Source: Armatimonadota bacterium (GTDB taxonomy: Bacteria; Sysuimicrobiota; Sysuimicrobiia; Sysuimicrobiales; Sysuimicrobiaceae). Taken from it: a DNA stretch of 64,000 bases. The stretch is taken from positions 120,686 to 184,685 of the forward strand of contig JAVKGX010000004.1 in NCBI GenBank assembly GCA_031432545.1. The letters are read 5' to 3'. Numbering within the stretch: the first letter of the stretch is position 1; each line of letters begins with the position of its first letter. Positions 53,297 through 62,505 of the stretch are shown here, one piece after another. A model generated the notes under the pieces. The model saw nothing but the letters and a program-made list of their open reading frames with translations. It did no database searches and was not told the origin of the DNA. Made by a program: the position numbers and the translations under genes.

Positions 53297-54747
53297 GGGC
53301 GCGCCGGCCCGACCGCCGAAGCGATCTGCTCCGCCAGGTCGGATGCCAGGCGCCGAGCGGTGTCTTCGTCCTCGTGCTCGACCATGACCCGGACCACGGG
53401 CTCGGTGCCCGAGGGCCGTACGAGCAGCCGGCCGCGCCCTTCGATCGCCCGCTCGGTCTGCGCGATCGCCTCGCGCACGCGCGCGTCGGCCATGGCTGTG
53501 TCCTTCGATCCCACGCGCACGTTGACGAGCACCTGCGGGTACCGTCGGACGTTTTCTACCAGCCGGCTGAGGGGGAGTCCGGTCTGGACGACCACGTTGA
53601 GGAGTTGCACGGCGGTCATCAGGCCGTCGCCGGTGAGCAGCCCCTCGGTCCAGGCCGAGGAGTCCTCCGCTTCCACCTCACCCCGCACCAGTGGCGTCCG
53701 GGGAGGGGTGTGAGACGTGAGTGGCGGATCGGTCTCCGGGAGGATCGGCCGCCCGTGGACGGGGAGGCGGCGGAAGATGATGTGTCCGCTCTGCTCACCG
53801 CCCAGCACCGCCCCGGTCTGCAGCATCCGCTCCAGCACGTAGCGGTCCCCCACCGGCGCGCGGTCCACCTCGATCCCGTCCTCGCGCAGCGCGCGCTCCA
53901 CGCCCAGGTTCGTCATCACCGTGGCCACGATGCGGCGGGGCTGCAGCACGCCCTGACGCGCCAGGTGCCGCGCACAGACCGTCATGATGAGATCGCCGTC
54001 GACGACCGCACCGTTTTCGTCCACGGCGATGACGCGGTCGGCGTCGCCGTCGTGCGTGAAGCCGATGTCCGCCCCGTGTACGCGAACCGCGGAGGCGACC
54101 ACCTCCGGAGAGGTGGACCCGCATCCGACGTTGATGCGCGTCCCGTGGGGGTCGTCGTTGAGGGCGATCACCTCGGATCCTAAGAGGGTCCACAGCTGTG
54201 GGGCAACCCGGTAGGCGGCCCCGAAACCGCAGTCCACGACGACGCGCAGCCCGTCCGCGCGCCGCGCGTGGGAGACCAGATACCGCAGGTAGCGCTCTTC
54301 CGCGTCGACCAGGTCGGTCGCCACGCCCACGTCCGTCCCCACGGGCCGCGGTCCGTCCTCACCGATCGCGCGCTCGATCTCGTCCTCCACGGCGTCCGGC
54401 AGTTTCTGGCCGGTGCGTCCGAGGAACTTGATGCCGTTGTCCTCCACGGGGTTGTGGGACGCAGACACGACTACACCGGCGTCCGCGCCTACAGCCCGCA
54501 CCAGGTAGGCGACCGCCGGCGTGGGCATGATCCCGACGCGCACGACGCGGGCGCCGACGGAGCACAGGGCCGCCACCAGAGCCGCCTCGAGCATGGGTCC
54601 CGACACGCGCGTGTCGCGACCGACGACGAACGTCCCCCCTCGGGCCAGGACCGTCCCCGCCGCACGTCCGACTGCGAACGCCATCTCCGGCGTCAGCGTC
54701 TCGTTGGCCACTCCGCGAATCCCGTCCGTGCCGAACAACCGCCCCAC
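53293..54747 (-). CDS. glmM: Phosphoglucosamine mutase with an internal insertion
   Basis: 484 residues from GTG 54747 (GGAGG 8 nt upstream). It converts GlcN-6-P to GlcN-1-P. Motifs are LFGTDGIRGVANE, the phosphoserine loop VVSASHNPVEDNGIKF, metal site FTHDGDADRVIAVDENG, GGEQSGHIIF and RPSGTEPVVRVMVE. Between GHIIF and TGDGL, where most family members have six to seven residues, there are about 45 (RRLPVHG... to ...AWTEGLL). Downstream of cdaA and cdaR, the conserved c-di-AMP module, where GlmM can inhibit CdaA. Confidence 0.94.
   Translation of the reverse strand: MGRLFGTDGIRGVANETLTPEMAFAVGRAAGTVLARGGTFVVGRDTRVSGPMLEAALVAALCSVGARVVRVGIMPTPAVAYLVRAVGADAGVVVSASHNPVEDNGIKFLGRTGQKLPDAVEDEIERAIGEDGPRPVGTDVGVATDLVDAEERYLRYLVSHARRADGLRVVVDCGFGAAYRVAPQLWTLLGSEVIALNDDPHGTRINVGCGSTSPEVVASAVRVHGADIGFTHDGDADRVIAVDENGAVVDGDLIMTVCARHLARQGVLQPRRIVATVMTNLGVERALREDGIEVDRAPVGDRYVLERMLQTGAVLGGEQSGHIIFRRLPVHGRPILPETDPPLTSHTPPRTPLVRGEVEAEDSSAWTEGLLTGDGLMTAVQLLNVVVQTGLPLSRLVENVRRYPQVLVNVRVGSKDTAMADARVREAIAQTERAIEGRGRLLVRPSGTEPVVRVMVEHEDEDTARRLASDLAEQIASAVGPARP
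53677..53714. repeat. Palindromic insertion inside glmM
   Basis: CTCACCCC (53677-53684) and GGGGTGTGAG (53705-53714) form an imperfect inverted repeat within the extra segment of glmM (roughly 53636-53772). It encodes Pro/Thr/Arg-rich sequence (TPPRTPLVRGEVE), typical of a palindromic element that has entered a coding region in frame. Confidence 0.6.
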
Positions 54748-54752
54748 CCCGC

Positions 54753-55946
54753 TCACCTCCGTCGCAGGCGGACGGCGACCTCGGCCGGTTCCACGCGCGC
54801 GAGCAGGATGCCCTCCGGAAGTCTCACGCGCACGGGGACCCGCACGCGCTCGCCGCTGCGGCCGCTGAGGTCTGCGACCGCTGCGATCTGTCCAGCGTCC
54901 AACCGCTCTACCGCTTCCTTGGGCCCCACGACGGTGACGCGCACGGTCGGGCTTTCCGGCACGGCTTCGAGGCCAGCAGCCAGGCCCTCGATGCGCAACG
55001 GCACCGACTCGAGCAGGCGGGACACCGGCGCTGGCAGCACCGCGAGCCGCACCGTCACCGCGCGCAGCCCCTCGGCGCGCACCCCATCGGGCAGGACAAG
55101 GTCCACCATGCGCCGAACCTCCCCGTCCACGCGGCTGATGTCCACCGGTTCGGTCGTCGCCGACGTGAGGCCGACGACCACCTCCTGCGGCCCCACGACC
55201 GTGACGACAGCGGGTTCCGCCTGCACGAGCGCCAACGAAAGGCCTGCCTGCGGCTGGCCGGTGATGGTCGGGACTACCGGCAGCGTTCGCGTCAGCAACC
55301 CCTCGCTGACGGGCAGGGTGACCTGCACCGTCTGCGGCCGCACCGACAGACCCCCCACCTCCGCCCCTCCGGCGTCCAGCACCCGCACGCGCAGGTTCTC
55401 GATCACCGTATTGCGCACCACGCTGACGTCGATGACCACCACGGCCCGCTCCGACTGCTGCACCAGCGAACGGGGTCCCTGCACGAAGACGCGGGCCGGC
55501 TGGGCGACCGGTTGACCTGGGATGACGCCCACGGGCGGGCTGCCCCGCATCACCACTTCTACGGGCAACTCGCGTCCGACGACCGTGTCCACCACGACGA
55601 GTGCCTGTTCGGGTCGCACCGCGCCGATCTGGATGCCGGGGGGAACTTCGACGCGGACGGGCACGCGGTACTCTCCCGGCTGCAGCGCCACGTCGGCCAG
55701 GTTGACGGACGCCGCGATGCCCACCGGCGTCAGCGCCGCAACGGCGGAGCGGGGCCCGCGGACCCGGACTTCCACGCGTTCCGGCGCCTGCACGACCACC
55801 AGGTCGGCGCTGAGACCGCGGACCCGCAACTCCGCCGCCAGCCAGCGTTCGACCTCCGGGTTCTGAGCCGCGCCGACGAAGTACCACATGGCCACGGCGA
55901 CGGCCACCGAGATGACGATGTAGGCGTTGCGCTCACGCCGGCGCAT
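54753..55946 (-). CDS. cdaR: YbbR-domain regulator of diadenylate cyclase
   Basis: 397 residues with one N-terminal membrane helix (NAYIVISVAVAVAMWYFVG) and about four YbbR repeats, each with a PxxVxVxGP-like core (APERVEVRVRGPRSAV, QPARVFVQGPRSLV). CdaR binds and modulates CdaA from the outside. It lies 3 bp after cdaA and 5 bp before glmM. Confidence 0.92.
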   Translation of the reverse strand: MRRRERNAYIVISVAVAVAMWYFVGAAQNPEVERWLAAELRVRGLSADLVVVQAPERVEVRVRGPRSAVAALTPVGIAASVNLADVALQPGEYRVPVRVEVPPGIQIGAVRPEQALVVVDTVVGRELPVEVVMRGSPPVGVIPGQPVAQPARVFVQGPRSLVQQSERAVVVIDVSVVRNTVIENLRVRVLDAGGAEVGGLSVRPQTVQVTLPVSEGLLTRTLPVVPTITGQPQAGLSLALVQAEPAVVTVVGPQEVVVGLTSATTEPVDISRVDGEVRRMVDLVLPDGVRAEGLRAVTVRLAVLPAPVSRLLESVPLRIEGLAAGLEAVPESPTVRVTVVGPKEAVERLDAGQIAAVADLSGRSGERVRVPVRVRLPEGILLARVEPAEVAVRLRRR

Positions 55947-55949
55947 CTG

Positions 55950-56753
55950 TCATGCGGTCCGCCGCCATGGCCATAAAGCGGTCTGTTGCGCCGGGGGGCT
56001 GGCGAACAGCCGGAACAGTTCGGCCTTCAGTTCCTCCTCGCTGAGGCCCCGGGTGAGGGAACCGTCGCGGGCCAGCGAGATCGTCCCCGTCTCCTCGGAA
56101 ACGACGACGGCCACCGCGTCCGTGCCCTCGGTGATGCCGACCGCCGCGCGGTGCCGGGTCCCCAGCGCACGGCTGAGCAGCGGGCTCTCGCTCAGCGGCA
56201 GGAGGCATCCGGCGGCCACCACGCGGTTCCCGCGGATGATCACCGCGCCGTCGTGCAGCGGCGTGTTCGGGAAGAAGATGTTGATCAGCAGCGGGACGGT
56301 GACCGCTGCGTCCATCCGCACGCCGGTCTCTGCGAAGTCGCCCAGCCCCGTCCGCCGCTCGAGTACGATCAGAGCACCGATGCGCCGCTGCGAGAGCACC
56401 CGGGCCGCGCGCGCGACGTCGTTGACCAGACGCAGCGCCGCCTCGCGGTCGAGCTGGATGCCCGGCCACAGGAAGCGGCCGCGCCCGATCTGTTCGAGGA
56501 TGCGCCGCATCTCAGGCTGGAACAGCACGAGCAGCGCCACGGGGATGATCGAGCCGAGATAACCGAGGATCGCCTGCAGCGTGTACAGGCGGAGGGCGCT
56601 GGCGGCCGCGTACACCAAGAACAGCACCGCCATCCCCTGCACGAGCTGGACCGCACGGGTGCCGCGGATCAGCACCATTACCTGGTAGACGACGAACGCC
56701 ACGATGGCGATGTCAAGCAGGTCGGCGATGCGCAGCTCGATCGGCAAAGTCAT
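55950..56753 (-). CDS. cdaA: Diadenylate cyclase (c-di-AMP synthase)
   Basis: 267 residues. Three N-terminal helices precede the DAC domain with the catalytic DGA (NTPLHDGAVIIRGNRVVAAGCLLPL) and RHR (GTRHRAAVGITEGTDAVAVVVSEETG) motifs. It makes c-di-AMP from two ATP, controlling turgor and wall metabolism. The cdaA-cdaR-glmM order is the conserved Gram-positive-type operon. The ATG at 56753 follows argF by 7 bp. Confidence 0.96.
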   Translation of the reverse strand: MTLPIELRIADLLDIAIVAFVVYQVMVLIRGTRAVQLVQGMAVLFLVYAAASALRLYTLQAILGYLGSIIPVALLVLFQPEMRRILEQIGRGRFLWPGIQLDREAALRLVNDVARAARVLSQRRIGALIVLERRTGLGDFAETGVRMDAAVTVPLLINIFFPNTPLHDGAVIIRGNRVVAAGCLLPLSESPLLSRALGTRHRAAVGITEGTDAVAVVVSEETGTISLARDGSLTRGLSEEELKAELFRLFASPPAQQTALWPWRRTA

Positions 56754-56760
56754 GGCCGGC

Positions 56761-57696
56761 TCACGCCATCACCAGCGCCAGCAGCGCCTTCTGCGCGTGC
56801 AGTCGGTTCTCCGCCTGGTCCAGGACTACGGACCGGGGCCCGTCCAGGACCTCGTCGGTGATCTCCTCGCCCCGATGGGCCGGCAGGCAGTGCAGCACGA
56901 TCGCCTGGGGATCGGCTGCGGCCAACAGCTGGGCGTTGACCTGGAAGGGTGCGAAGACCCGCGCGCGTTCTTCTCGCTCGGCCTCCCGGCCCATGCTCGT
57001 CCAGACGTCCGTGTACACGGCCTGCGCGCCCCGGACCGCGTCGGCCGGACGGTTCGTGAGTCGGATGGCTCCTCCGCTGCGCTCCGCCTGGGCCTGCGCC
57101 GAGGCCACCACCTGGGGATGCGGCTCGTAGCCAGGTGGGGTGGCCACGTTCACCGACAGACCCACCTTCGCGGCGGCCAGCAACAGGGAGTGGCAGACGT
57201 TGTTGCCGTCGCCGACCCAGGCGACGGTGCGGCCGGCAAAACCCTCCAGCTTCTCGTGGATCGTCTGCAGGTCCGCCAACACCTGGCACGGGTGCTCGTG
57301 GTCCGACAGGCCGTTGATGACCGGTACGTCCGCACCGTCGGCGAGTTCGACGACGGTGCGGTGGGCGAACGTCCGCGCCACGATGGCGTCGACCCACCGG
57401 CTGAGGTTGGCCGCCACGTCACGCACGCTCTCCCGCAACCCCAGCTGGACGTCTTGGGGGGCGAGGTAGACCGCGCTTCCGCCCAGCTGCCGCATGCTCA
57501 CTTCGAAGGTGACACGGGTCCGCAACGAGGGTTTTTCGAACAGCATCGCCAGCGTCTTGCCGCGCAGCGTCTCGTGCGGGCGGCCGCTGCGCAGGTGTCG
57601 CTTCATCTCCGCGGCGAGGGCCAGGGTCTCGCGGATCTCTTCGCCCGACAGGTCGTCGATCGAGATCAGGTCACGGCCGCGCAGCGTCCTTCCCAT
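56761..57696 (-). CDS. argF: Ornithine carbamoyltransferase
   Basis: 311 residues. The carbamoyl-phosphate loop is present as FEKPSLRTRVTFEVSM (S-L-R-T-R instead of S-T-R-T-R). Other motifs are NGLSDHEHPCQVLADLQTI and the ornithine-specific HCLPAHRGEEIT. It forms citrulline in arginine synthesis. No other arg gene is adjacent. Confidence 0.94.
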   Translation of the reverse strand: MGRTLRGRDLISIDDLSGEEIRETLALAAEMKRHLRSGRPHETLRGKTLAMLFEKPSLRTRVTFEVSMRQLGGSAVYLAPQDVQLGLRESVRDVAANLSRWVDAIVARTFAHRTVVELADGADVPVINGLSDHEHPCQVLADLQTIHEKLEGFAGRTVAWVGDGNNVCHSLLLAAAKVGLSVNVATPPGYEPHPQVVASAQAQAERSGGAIRLTNRPADAVRGAQAVYTDVWTSMGREAEREERARVFAPFQVNAQLLAAADPQAIVLHCLPAHRGEEITDEVLDGPRSVVLDQAENRLHAQKALLALVMA

Positions 57697-57734
57697 CTCC
57701 TACCCTACCTTCCGCGCAACCCTGCCTCTCGCGC

Positions 57735-59093
57735 TCACCGCCGGTCCGGTCCGGTCGACGCGCGGAACCGGTTGCCCACACGGTCCCACCACGCTGTCAC
57801 GATCTGGCGGAGTTGGTCCGCACGATCGGCGAGCTCATACGTCACGCGCACGACGGGTTTGTCCAGGCGGGTCAGCACACGCCGCAGGTCAGCGGGCGTG
57901 CCGATCACCACGACGTCCGCGTCGCTGCGGTGGATCGTCTCCTCCAGCTCGCGGACCTGCTGCTCGCCGTACCCCATCGCCGGCACGACGTCGGCTAGGT
58001 GCGGGTAGGCATCGTACGTCGCGCGGATCGTACCAACCGCGAAAGGCCGCGGGTCGACGATCTGGGCGCCGTGCTCCCTTGCCGCGACCGTACCGGCCCC
58101 GTAGCCCATCTCCCCGTGCGTGACCGTCGGCCCGTCTTCAATCACCAAAGCCCGTCGGCCGCGCAGCGCCTGGGGGTCGTCGACGGCGATCACGAGGTCC
58201 GATTCCACGACCTGCGCCCGCGGGTTGAGTTCCCGCACGTTGCGCCGCACCGTCTCGACCTCGGTGGGAGATGCGCTGGACACCTTGTTGATGACGATGA
58301 CGTCCGCGGTCCGGACGTTCGCCTCGCCCGGGTGGTATCGGACCTCGTGCCCCGCCCGCAGCGGGTCGCAGACGACGACGTGCAGGTCGGGAGAGAAGAA
58401 CGGCAAGTCGTTGTTCCCGCCCTCCCACACGATCACGTCCCCATCCTGTTCGGCGGCGGCGAGGACCAACTCGTAGTCCACTCCCGCGAACACCGTCTGC
58501 CCCCGCCGGATGTGGGGCTCGTACTCTTCCCGTTCTTCGATCGTGGTCTGGTGAGCGTCCAGGTCTTCCAACGATGCGAACCTCTGCACGACCTGGCGGC
58601 GCAGGTCGCCGTAGGGCATCGGGTGGCGCACGACCGCGACCCGAACCTCAAGGTCCTTGAGCAGGCCCGCCACGTACCCCGTCAGCGGACTCTTGCCCGC
58701 TCCCGTCCGCACCGCCCCGATGCTGAGCACCGGCCGGTCGCTTTGCAGCATCGTGTCGCGCGGACCCAGCAGCCGGAAGCCCGCCCCCGCGGCCAGTGCC
58801 CGGGAGGCCAGGTGCATCACGTGTTCGTGCGAGACGTCGCTGTAGGCGAACACGACCTCGTCCACGGCATGCGAGCGGACCAGTTCCTCCAGCCGAGATT
58901 CCGGCTCGATCGGAATGCCCTTTGGGTGGTGGGGGCCGCTCAGTTCCGGCGGGTACCGACGCCCCTCGATCTGGGGAATCTGGGACGCGGTGAACGCCAC
59001 GACCTCGTATTGGGGACGCTGGCGGTAGTAGACGTTGAAGTTGTGGAAGTCGCGCCCTGCGGCGCCGAGGATGATCACACGGGTGCGCGTCAC
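57735..59093 (-). CDS. COG2403 GTPase-like / cyclic 2,3-diphosphoglycerate-synthetase-like protein
   Basis: 452 residues. An N-terminal Rossmann-like segment (RVIILGAAGRDFHNFNVYYR) is followed by a P-loop-like ALSIGAVRTGAGKSPLTGYVAGLL and INKVSSASPTEVETVRRNV. This matches a family often annotated as GTPase and related to archaeal cyclic 2,3-diphosphoglycerate synthetase. The true substrate in bacteria is not established. It is 38 bp upstream of argF on the same strand. Confidence 0.8.
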   Translation of the reverse strand: MTRTRVIILGAAGRDFHNFNVYYRQRPQYEVVAFTASQIPQIEGRRYPPELSGPHHPKGIPIEPESRLEELVRSHAVDEVVFAYSDVSHEHVMHLASRALAAGAGFRLLGPRDTMLQSDRPVLSIGAVRTGAGKSPLTGYVAGLLKDLEVRVAVVRHPMPYGDLRRQVVQRFASLEDLDAHQTTIEEREEYEPHIRRGQTVFAGVDYELVLAAAEQDGDVIVWEGGNNDLPFFSPDLHVVVCDPLRAGHEVRYHPGEANVRTADVIVINKVSSASPTEVETVRRNVRELNPRAQVVESDLVIAVDDPQALRGRRALVIEDGPTVTHGEMGYGAGTVAAREHGAQIVDPRPFAVGTIRATYDAYPHLADVVPAMGYGEQQVRELEETIHRSDADVVVIGTPADLRRVLTRLDKPVVRVTYELADRADQLRQIVTAWWDRVGNRFRASTGPDRR

Positions 59094-59208
59094 ACGGCCT
59101 CCTGTGGAGGAACGTCGCCGTCGTGCATCTTCTGCGGGTGTCAGAGCGAGTCCTGTATGGCGACCGCAAAAGCGCCCGGCGCGGCGACAGGATGCGACCC
59201 GTCGGAGG

Positions 59209-60330
59209 CTAGGGCAGGACTCTGCGGGCTCCGATGTACGTACGGCGGTAGAAGGGGTCGTCCAGGGAGGAGATCACGACGCCGCGTCCGGCCGACGAGC
59301 CGTGCACGAACTGTCCGTCGCCGATGAAGATCCCCACGTGACCTGCGCCAGTACCGTCGGTGTTGAAGAACACGAGGTCGCCCGGGGCGAGGCCGGCGGC
59401 GGCGACGGGGGTTCCTGTTTTCCACTGTTCGTACGACGTCCGCGGCAGCCGCGCCCGCCCGGCGAACGCCAGCACCACCAGCCCCGAGCAGTCGACCCCG
59501 CTCCGGTCCGCCCCGCCCCACCGGTACGGGGTGCCCAACATGGCCAGGGCGTTTCGGACCACCGCTTGTCGGTCGGGGGAGAGACCGGCGGGCACCGTCG
59601 GGCGCTGCGCCGTTCGGCCCTCGGGGCCGGGAGGCGGCTGGGCGGCTGGCAGTTGCGCCACCGCACGCAGCTGCGCTGCCACGACCCAACCGCGCCGGCC
59701 GTCCCCGAGCGCCACGCGGAACCATCCCACGGACAGCTCGACAACTTCCAGGGAGCTTCCCGCACTGGGTTCGGCCACGACGGCGGCCCCGGACGTAGGA
59801 TGCTCACGCACCTGCACCGGCCGAAAGACGGTCACCGTCTTGCCGATCGGCCCGTCTCGGAACCAGTCTGTGCGGGCGTCCGCGGACAGAGCGGGCGCCT
59901 GGCCGGCAGGGATCCTCAACAGCTGCCCGACCGTGATCCGATCGTCGGACAGCCCGTTGGCCTCCTGGATGGACGTCACGGTCACGCCGTAGCGCAGCGC
60001 GATCCTATACAGGTTCTCTCCGGCCTGCACCACGTGCACCCGCTCCCCCGCGGCGGTCGATGGCGCAGCCTGCACCGGTGCTCGCTCGTCCTGCCTTGAA
60101 TCCGGGATCAGCAGTCGCGTGCCGATCCTGACCCGCGTCGGGTCGGTGATCCGGTTGAGACGCATCAACTCCGCCACGTCGACCCCGTAGGCGATTGCGA
60201 TGCGGTAGAGGGTCTCGCCCGGCTGCACCACGTGATAGCGCGCAGCTAGGACCTGCTCGGGCAGGCCGACCACCACGGCGACGGCAACCGCCCAGCACAG
60301 CAAACCTGCGGCGATGCGGGTCCGAAGCAT
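59209..60330 (-). CDS. Secreted LysM-SH3-NlpC/P60 peptidoglycan endopeptidase
   Basis: 373 residues. The signal peptide (MLRTRIAAGLLCWAVAVAVVVG) is followed by two LysM repeats (YHVVQPGETLYRIAIAYGVDVAELMRLN; VHVVQAGENLYRIALRYGVTVTSIQEAN), a bacterial SH3-like region (about 165-220), and the NlpC/P60 domain. The catalytic Cys is in RSGVDCSGLVVLAF and the His in GAGHVGIFIGDGQFVHGSS. It should cut D-Glu-diaminopimelate stem-peptide bonds in the wall. Confidence 0.93.
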   Translation of the reverse strand: MLRTRIAAGLLCWAVAVAVVVGLPEQVLAARYHVVQPGETLYRIAIAYGVDVAELMRLNRITDPTRVRIGTRLLIPDSRQDERAPVQAAPSTAAGERVHVVQAGENLYRIALRYGVTVTSIQEANGLSDDRITVGQLLRIPAGQAPALSADARTDWFRDGPIGKTVTVFRPVQVREHPTSGAAVVAEPSAGSSLEVVELSVGWFRVALGDGRRGWVVAAQLRAVAQLPAAQPPPGPEGRTAQRPTVPAGLSPDRQAVVRNALAMLGTPYRWGGADRSGVDCSGLVVLAFAGRARLPRTSYEQWKTGTPVAAAGLAPGDLVFFNTDGTGAGHVGIFIGDGQFVHGSSAGRGVVISSLDDPFYRRTYIGARRVLP

Positions 60331-60474
60331 AGCAACTCAGAGGGATCGGCCGGCCCGGCGAACCCTCCATGGGGGCAAGAAGGGAGCAAGAAGCGGGCCA
60401 AGCAGCCCGCGGCACGGCACGACGATACCGGGTCGGCCTTCCGAGCCGTCGTCCCGGGACGGTCCTTCCTTACC

Positions 60475-60870
60475 TTACCGCTTGGAGTACTGGAACGCCT
60501 TGCGGGCCCGCTTGCGGCCGTACTTCTTGCGCTCCTTGGCGCGCGGGTCTCGCGTAAGCAGGCCGTGCTTGCGGAGTTGGGGACGCAGTCCCTCGTCCAC
60601 CTTCAGTAGGGCGCGGGCGACGCCGTGGCGCACCGCGTCGGCCTGTCCGGTTACCCCGCCCCCGCGGACGTTGACCAGCACGTCGAACCGACCCTCGTTG
60701 TTGGTGACCGCCAGAGGCTCGATGATTCGAATGCGCCGGGCAGCGGTCGGAAAGTAGACCTCGAACGGCTTTCCGTTGACCTCGATCTTGCCGGACCCCG
60801 GGCGCAGGATGACGCGCGCAACTGCCTCCTTGCGGCGTCCCGTCCCGTGGGGCAGAGTCAGCGTCGCCAT
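60475..60870 (-). CDS. rpsI: 30S ribosomal protein S9
   Basis: 131 residues with the S9 C-terminal signature [29 protein letters not shown], whose last residues reach the P site. [19 protein letters not shown] is the usual N-terminus. It follows rplM by 9 bp, the universal bacterial order. Confidence 0.97.
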   Translation of the reverse strand: MATLTLPHGTGRRKEAVARVILRPGSGKIEVNGKPFEVYFPTAARRIRIIEPLAVTNNEGRFDVLVNVRGGGVTGQADAVRHGVARALLKVDEGLRPQLRKHGLLTRDPRAKERKKYGRKRARKAFQYSKR

Positions 60871-60879
60871 GGCGCCTCC

Positions 60880-61308
60880 CTACAGTTCCAGCGGCTTCGG
60901 CCGCTGTGCGTGGTGCCGGTGGTCCGCGCCCCGGTAGACCTTCAGCTTCCGCAGCATGGCGCGGCCGAGCGGGTTCTTGGGCAGCATCCGCTCCACCGCC
61001 TCGCGTACGACGTACTCGGGTTTGCTGCGCAACAGCTGTCCCGCCGATGTCGCCCGCAGCCCGCCCGGATAGCCGCTGTGTCGGTAGTAGATCTTGCTTT
61101 CGGCCTTCCGGCCGGTCAGCCGCACTTTGGCCGCGTTGACGACGATGACGAAGTCGCCGCCGTCCACGTGCGGCGTGAAGGTCGGCTTGTGCTTGCCCCG
61201 CAGGATCGCAGCCACACGGCTGGCGAGCCGCCCGAGCACCTTGCCATCGGCGTCGACGACGAACCAGTCGCGCTTGACGTCTGCGGGCTTCTGCTGAAAC
61301 GTCTTCAC
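60880..61308 (-). CDS. rplM: 50S ribosomal protein L13
   Basis: 142 residues from GTG 61308 ([29 protein letters not shown]). [12 protein letters not shown] and [20 protein letters not shown] are L13 signatures. It is first in the rplM-rpsI operon and follows a good promoter at 61363-61391. Confidence 0.97.
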   Translation of the reverse strand: MKTFQQKPADVKRDWFVVDADGKVLGRLASRVAAILRGKHKPTFTPHVDGGDFVIVVNAAKVRLTGRKAESKIYYRHSGYPGGLRATSAGQLLRSKPEYVVREAVERMLPKNPLGRAMLRKLKVYRGADHRHHAQRPKPLEL

Positions 61309-61358
61309 CGCCTCCCCCGGATCTCTGCCCGAGCCACCCCCGGATCAGGCAAACCAAC

Positions 61359-61391
61359 GTGCAGGATACTATGCGCCTGCACGGGTGTCAA
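61359..61391 (-). promoter_or_regulatory. Promoter of rplM-rpsI with an inverted repeat over the -10
   Basis: TTGACA (revcomp of 61386-61391) and TATCCT (revcomp of 61363-61368) are separated by 17 bp, a strong sigma-70-type promoter. GTGCAGG and CCTGCAC (61359-61365 and 61376-61382) form a 7-bp inverted repeat across the -10 and spacer, which may bind a regulator. No repressor is identified. Confidence 0.7.
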
Positions 61392-61417
61392 ACGCGCGGG
61401 CCACAGCGCGTTCGCCT

Positions 61418-62440
61418 TCAGCCGCCCAGTGCGATCTCGGAGTCGTCTCCGAGGTTCACCCGCGTGGGGCGCCCCTCCAGGTACGCGCCCTCCCCGATCA
61501 GCGACCCGTCCAGCACCACGTTCTCCACAGTGGCGTTGCGGTTGACGATCGAGTTGCGGACCACCGAACGGACGATGCGCGCCCCGTCGGCGACCGAGAC
61601 GTGGGGACCGATCACCGACTCCTCGATGACGGCGGTAGGCGCGATCGCCACCGGGGGGCGGACGACGCCGCCGGGGATGTCCTGGAGCGTGGGGTTCAAG
61701 ACGTCCAGCAACGCCCGGTTGGCTTCCAGCAGCGCCTCAGCGGTCCCGCAATCGTACCACTCCTCCACGGGAAACGTTCGGACGGGCTCGCCGGAGTCCA
61801 CATAGAACTGCAGGGCATCCGCCAGCCAGTACTCGCCGCGCACCCGGTGGTCCTCGTCCACCAGCCGCTCCAGGCACCGGCGCAACAGAGCCCCGTTGCG
61901 CAGGAAGTAGACGCCCGTGATCGCGAGATGGGTGGAAGGATGCTCGGGCTTCTCGATGAGCCGGCGCACGAAGCCATCTCGGTCGAGTTCCACGATCCCC
62001 ATCCGCCGCGGGTCGGCCACCTCCCGGACACCGATCAGCGAGACGTCGCTGCGCAGCACCGGTGCGAAGTCGCCGCGGAAGATCGTGTCGCCCAGCATGA
62101 TCAGCACCGGTTCGGCCCGAAGGAACTCGCGCGCGACGTAGATGGCGTGCCCGTTGCCCAGCGGCTGCTCCTGCCGGACGAAGTGGACGCGGATCCGATA
62201 GTTCTCGCGGACGTACGCTTCGACCTTCTCGCCGAGGTGGCCCACGACCAACACGACTTCTTCGACCCCGATGGAGGTCAACTCGTCCAGGATGTGCCCC
62301 AGGATCGGCTGGCCGGCCACCGGCATGAGTGCCTTGGGGACTGTGTAGGTGTGCGGCCGCAGCCGCGTACCGAAACCCGCCACCGGCACGATCGCGCGCA
62401 ACGCTTCCCCCGTGACTGACGTCACAGACATCGGCATCAT
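61418..62440 (-). CDS. Sugar-1-phosphate nucleotidyltransferase with beta-helix tail
   Basis: About 340 residues. The N-terminal pyrophosphorylase motif is ALRAIVPVAGFGTRLRPHTYTVPKAL, with GNGHAIYVA and LGDTIFRGDF. The C-terminus is a left-handed beta-helix (VIEESVIGPHVSVADGARIVRSVVRNSIV). It makes an NDP-sugar, probably UDP- or dTDP-glucose type. ATG 62440 is used; TTG 62401 has a better ribosome site (GGGGGA) and starts RAIVPVAGFG, so it may be the true start. It lies next to a polyprenyl-phosphate sugar transferase. Confidence 0.85.
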   Translation of the reverse strand: MMPMSVTSVTGEALRAIVPVAGFGTRLRPHTYTVPKALMPVAGQPILGHILDELTSIGVEEVVLVVGHLGEKVEAYVRENYRIRVHFVRQEQPLGNGHAIYVAREFLRAEPVLIMLGDTIFRGDFAPVLRSDVSLIGVREVADPRRMGIVELDRDGFVRRLIEKPEHPSTHLAITGVYFLRNGALLRRCLERLVDEDHRVRGEYWLADALQFYVDSGEPVRTFPVEEWYDCGTAEALLEANRALLDVLNPTLQDIPGGVVRPPVAIAPTAVIEESVIGPHVSVADGARIVRSVVRNSIVNRNATVENVVLDGSLIGEGAYLEGRPTRVNLGDDSEIALGG

Positions 62441-62505
62441 AATGCCGGCATACAGTCGCCGCAACGGTAGAGTGTGCAGGTAGAGTGTGATGGGAGACCG
62501 GGCGG

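Noticed and set aside
53293..55887. 864-codon frame as a fused CdaR-GlmM protein
   Set aside because: The upstream part is Arg/Gly-rich shadow of cdaR in another frame; GlmM begins at GTG 54747 with a good ribosome site.
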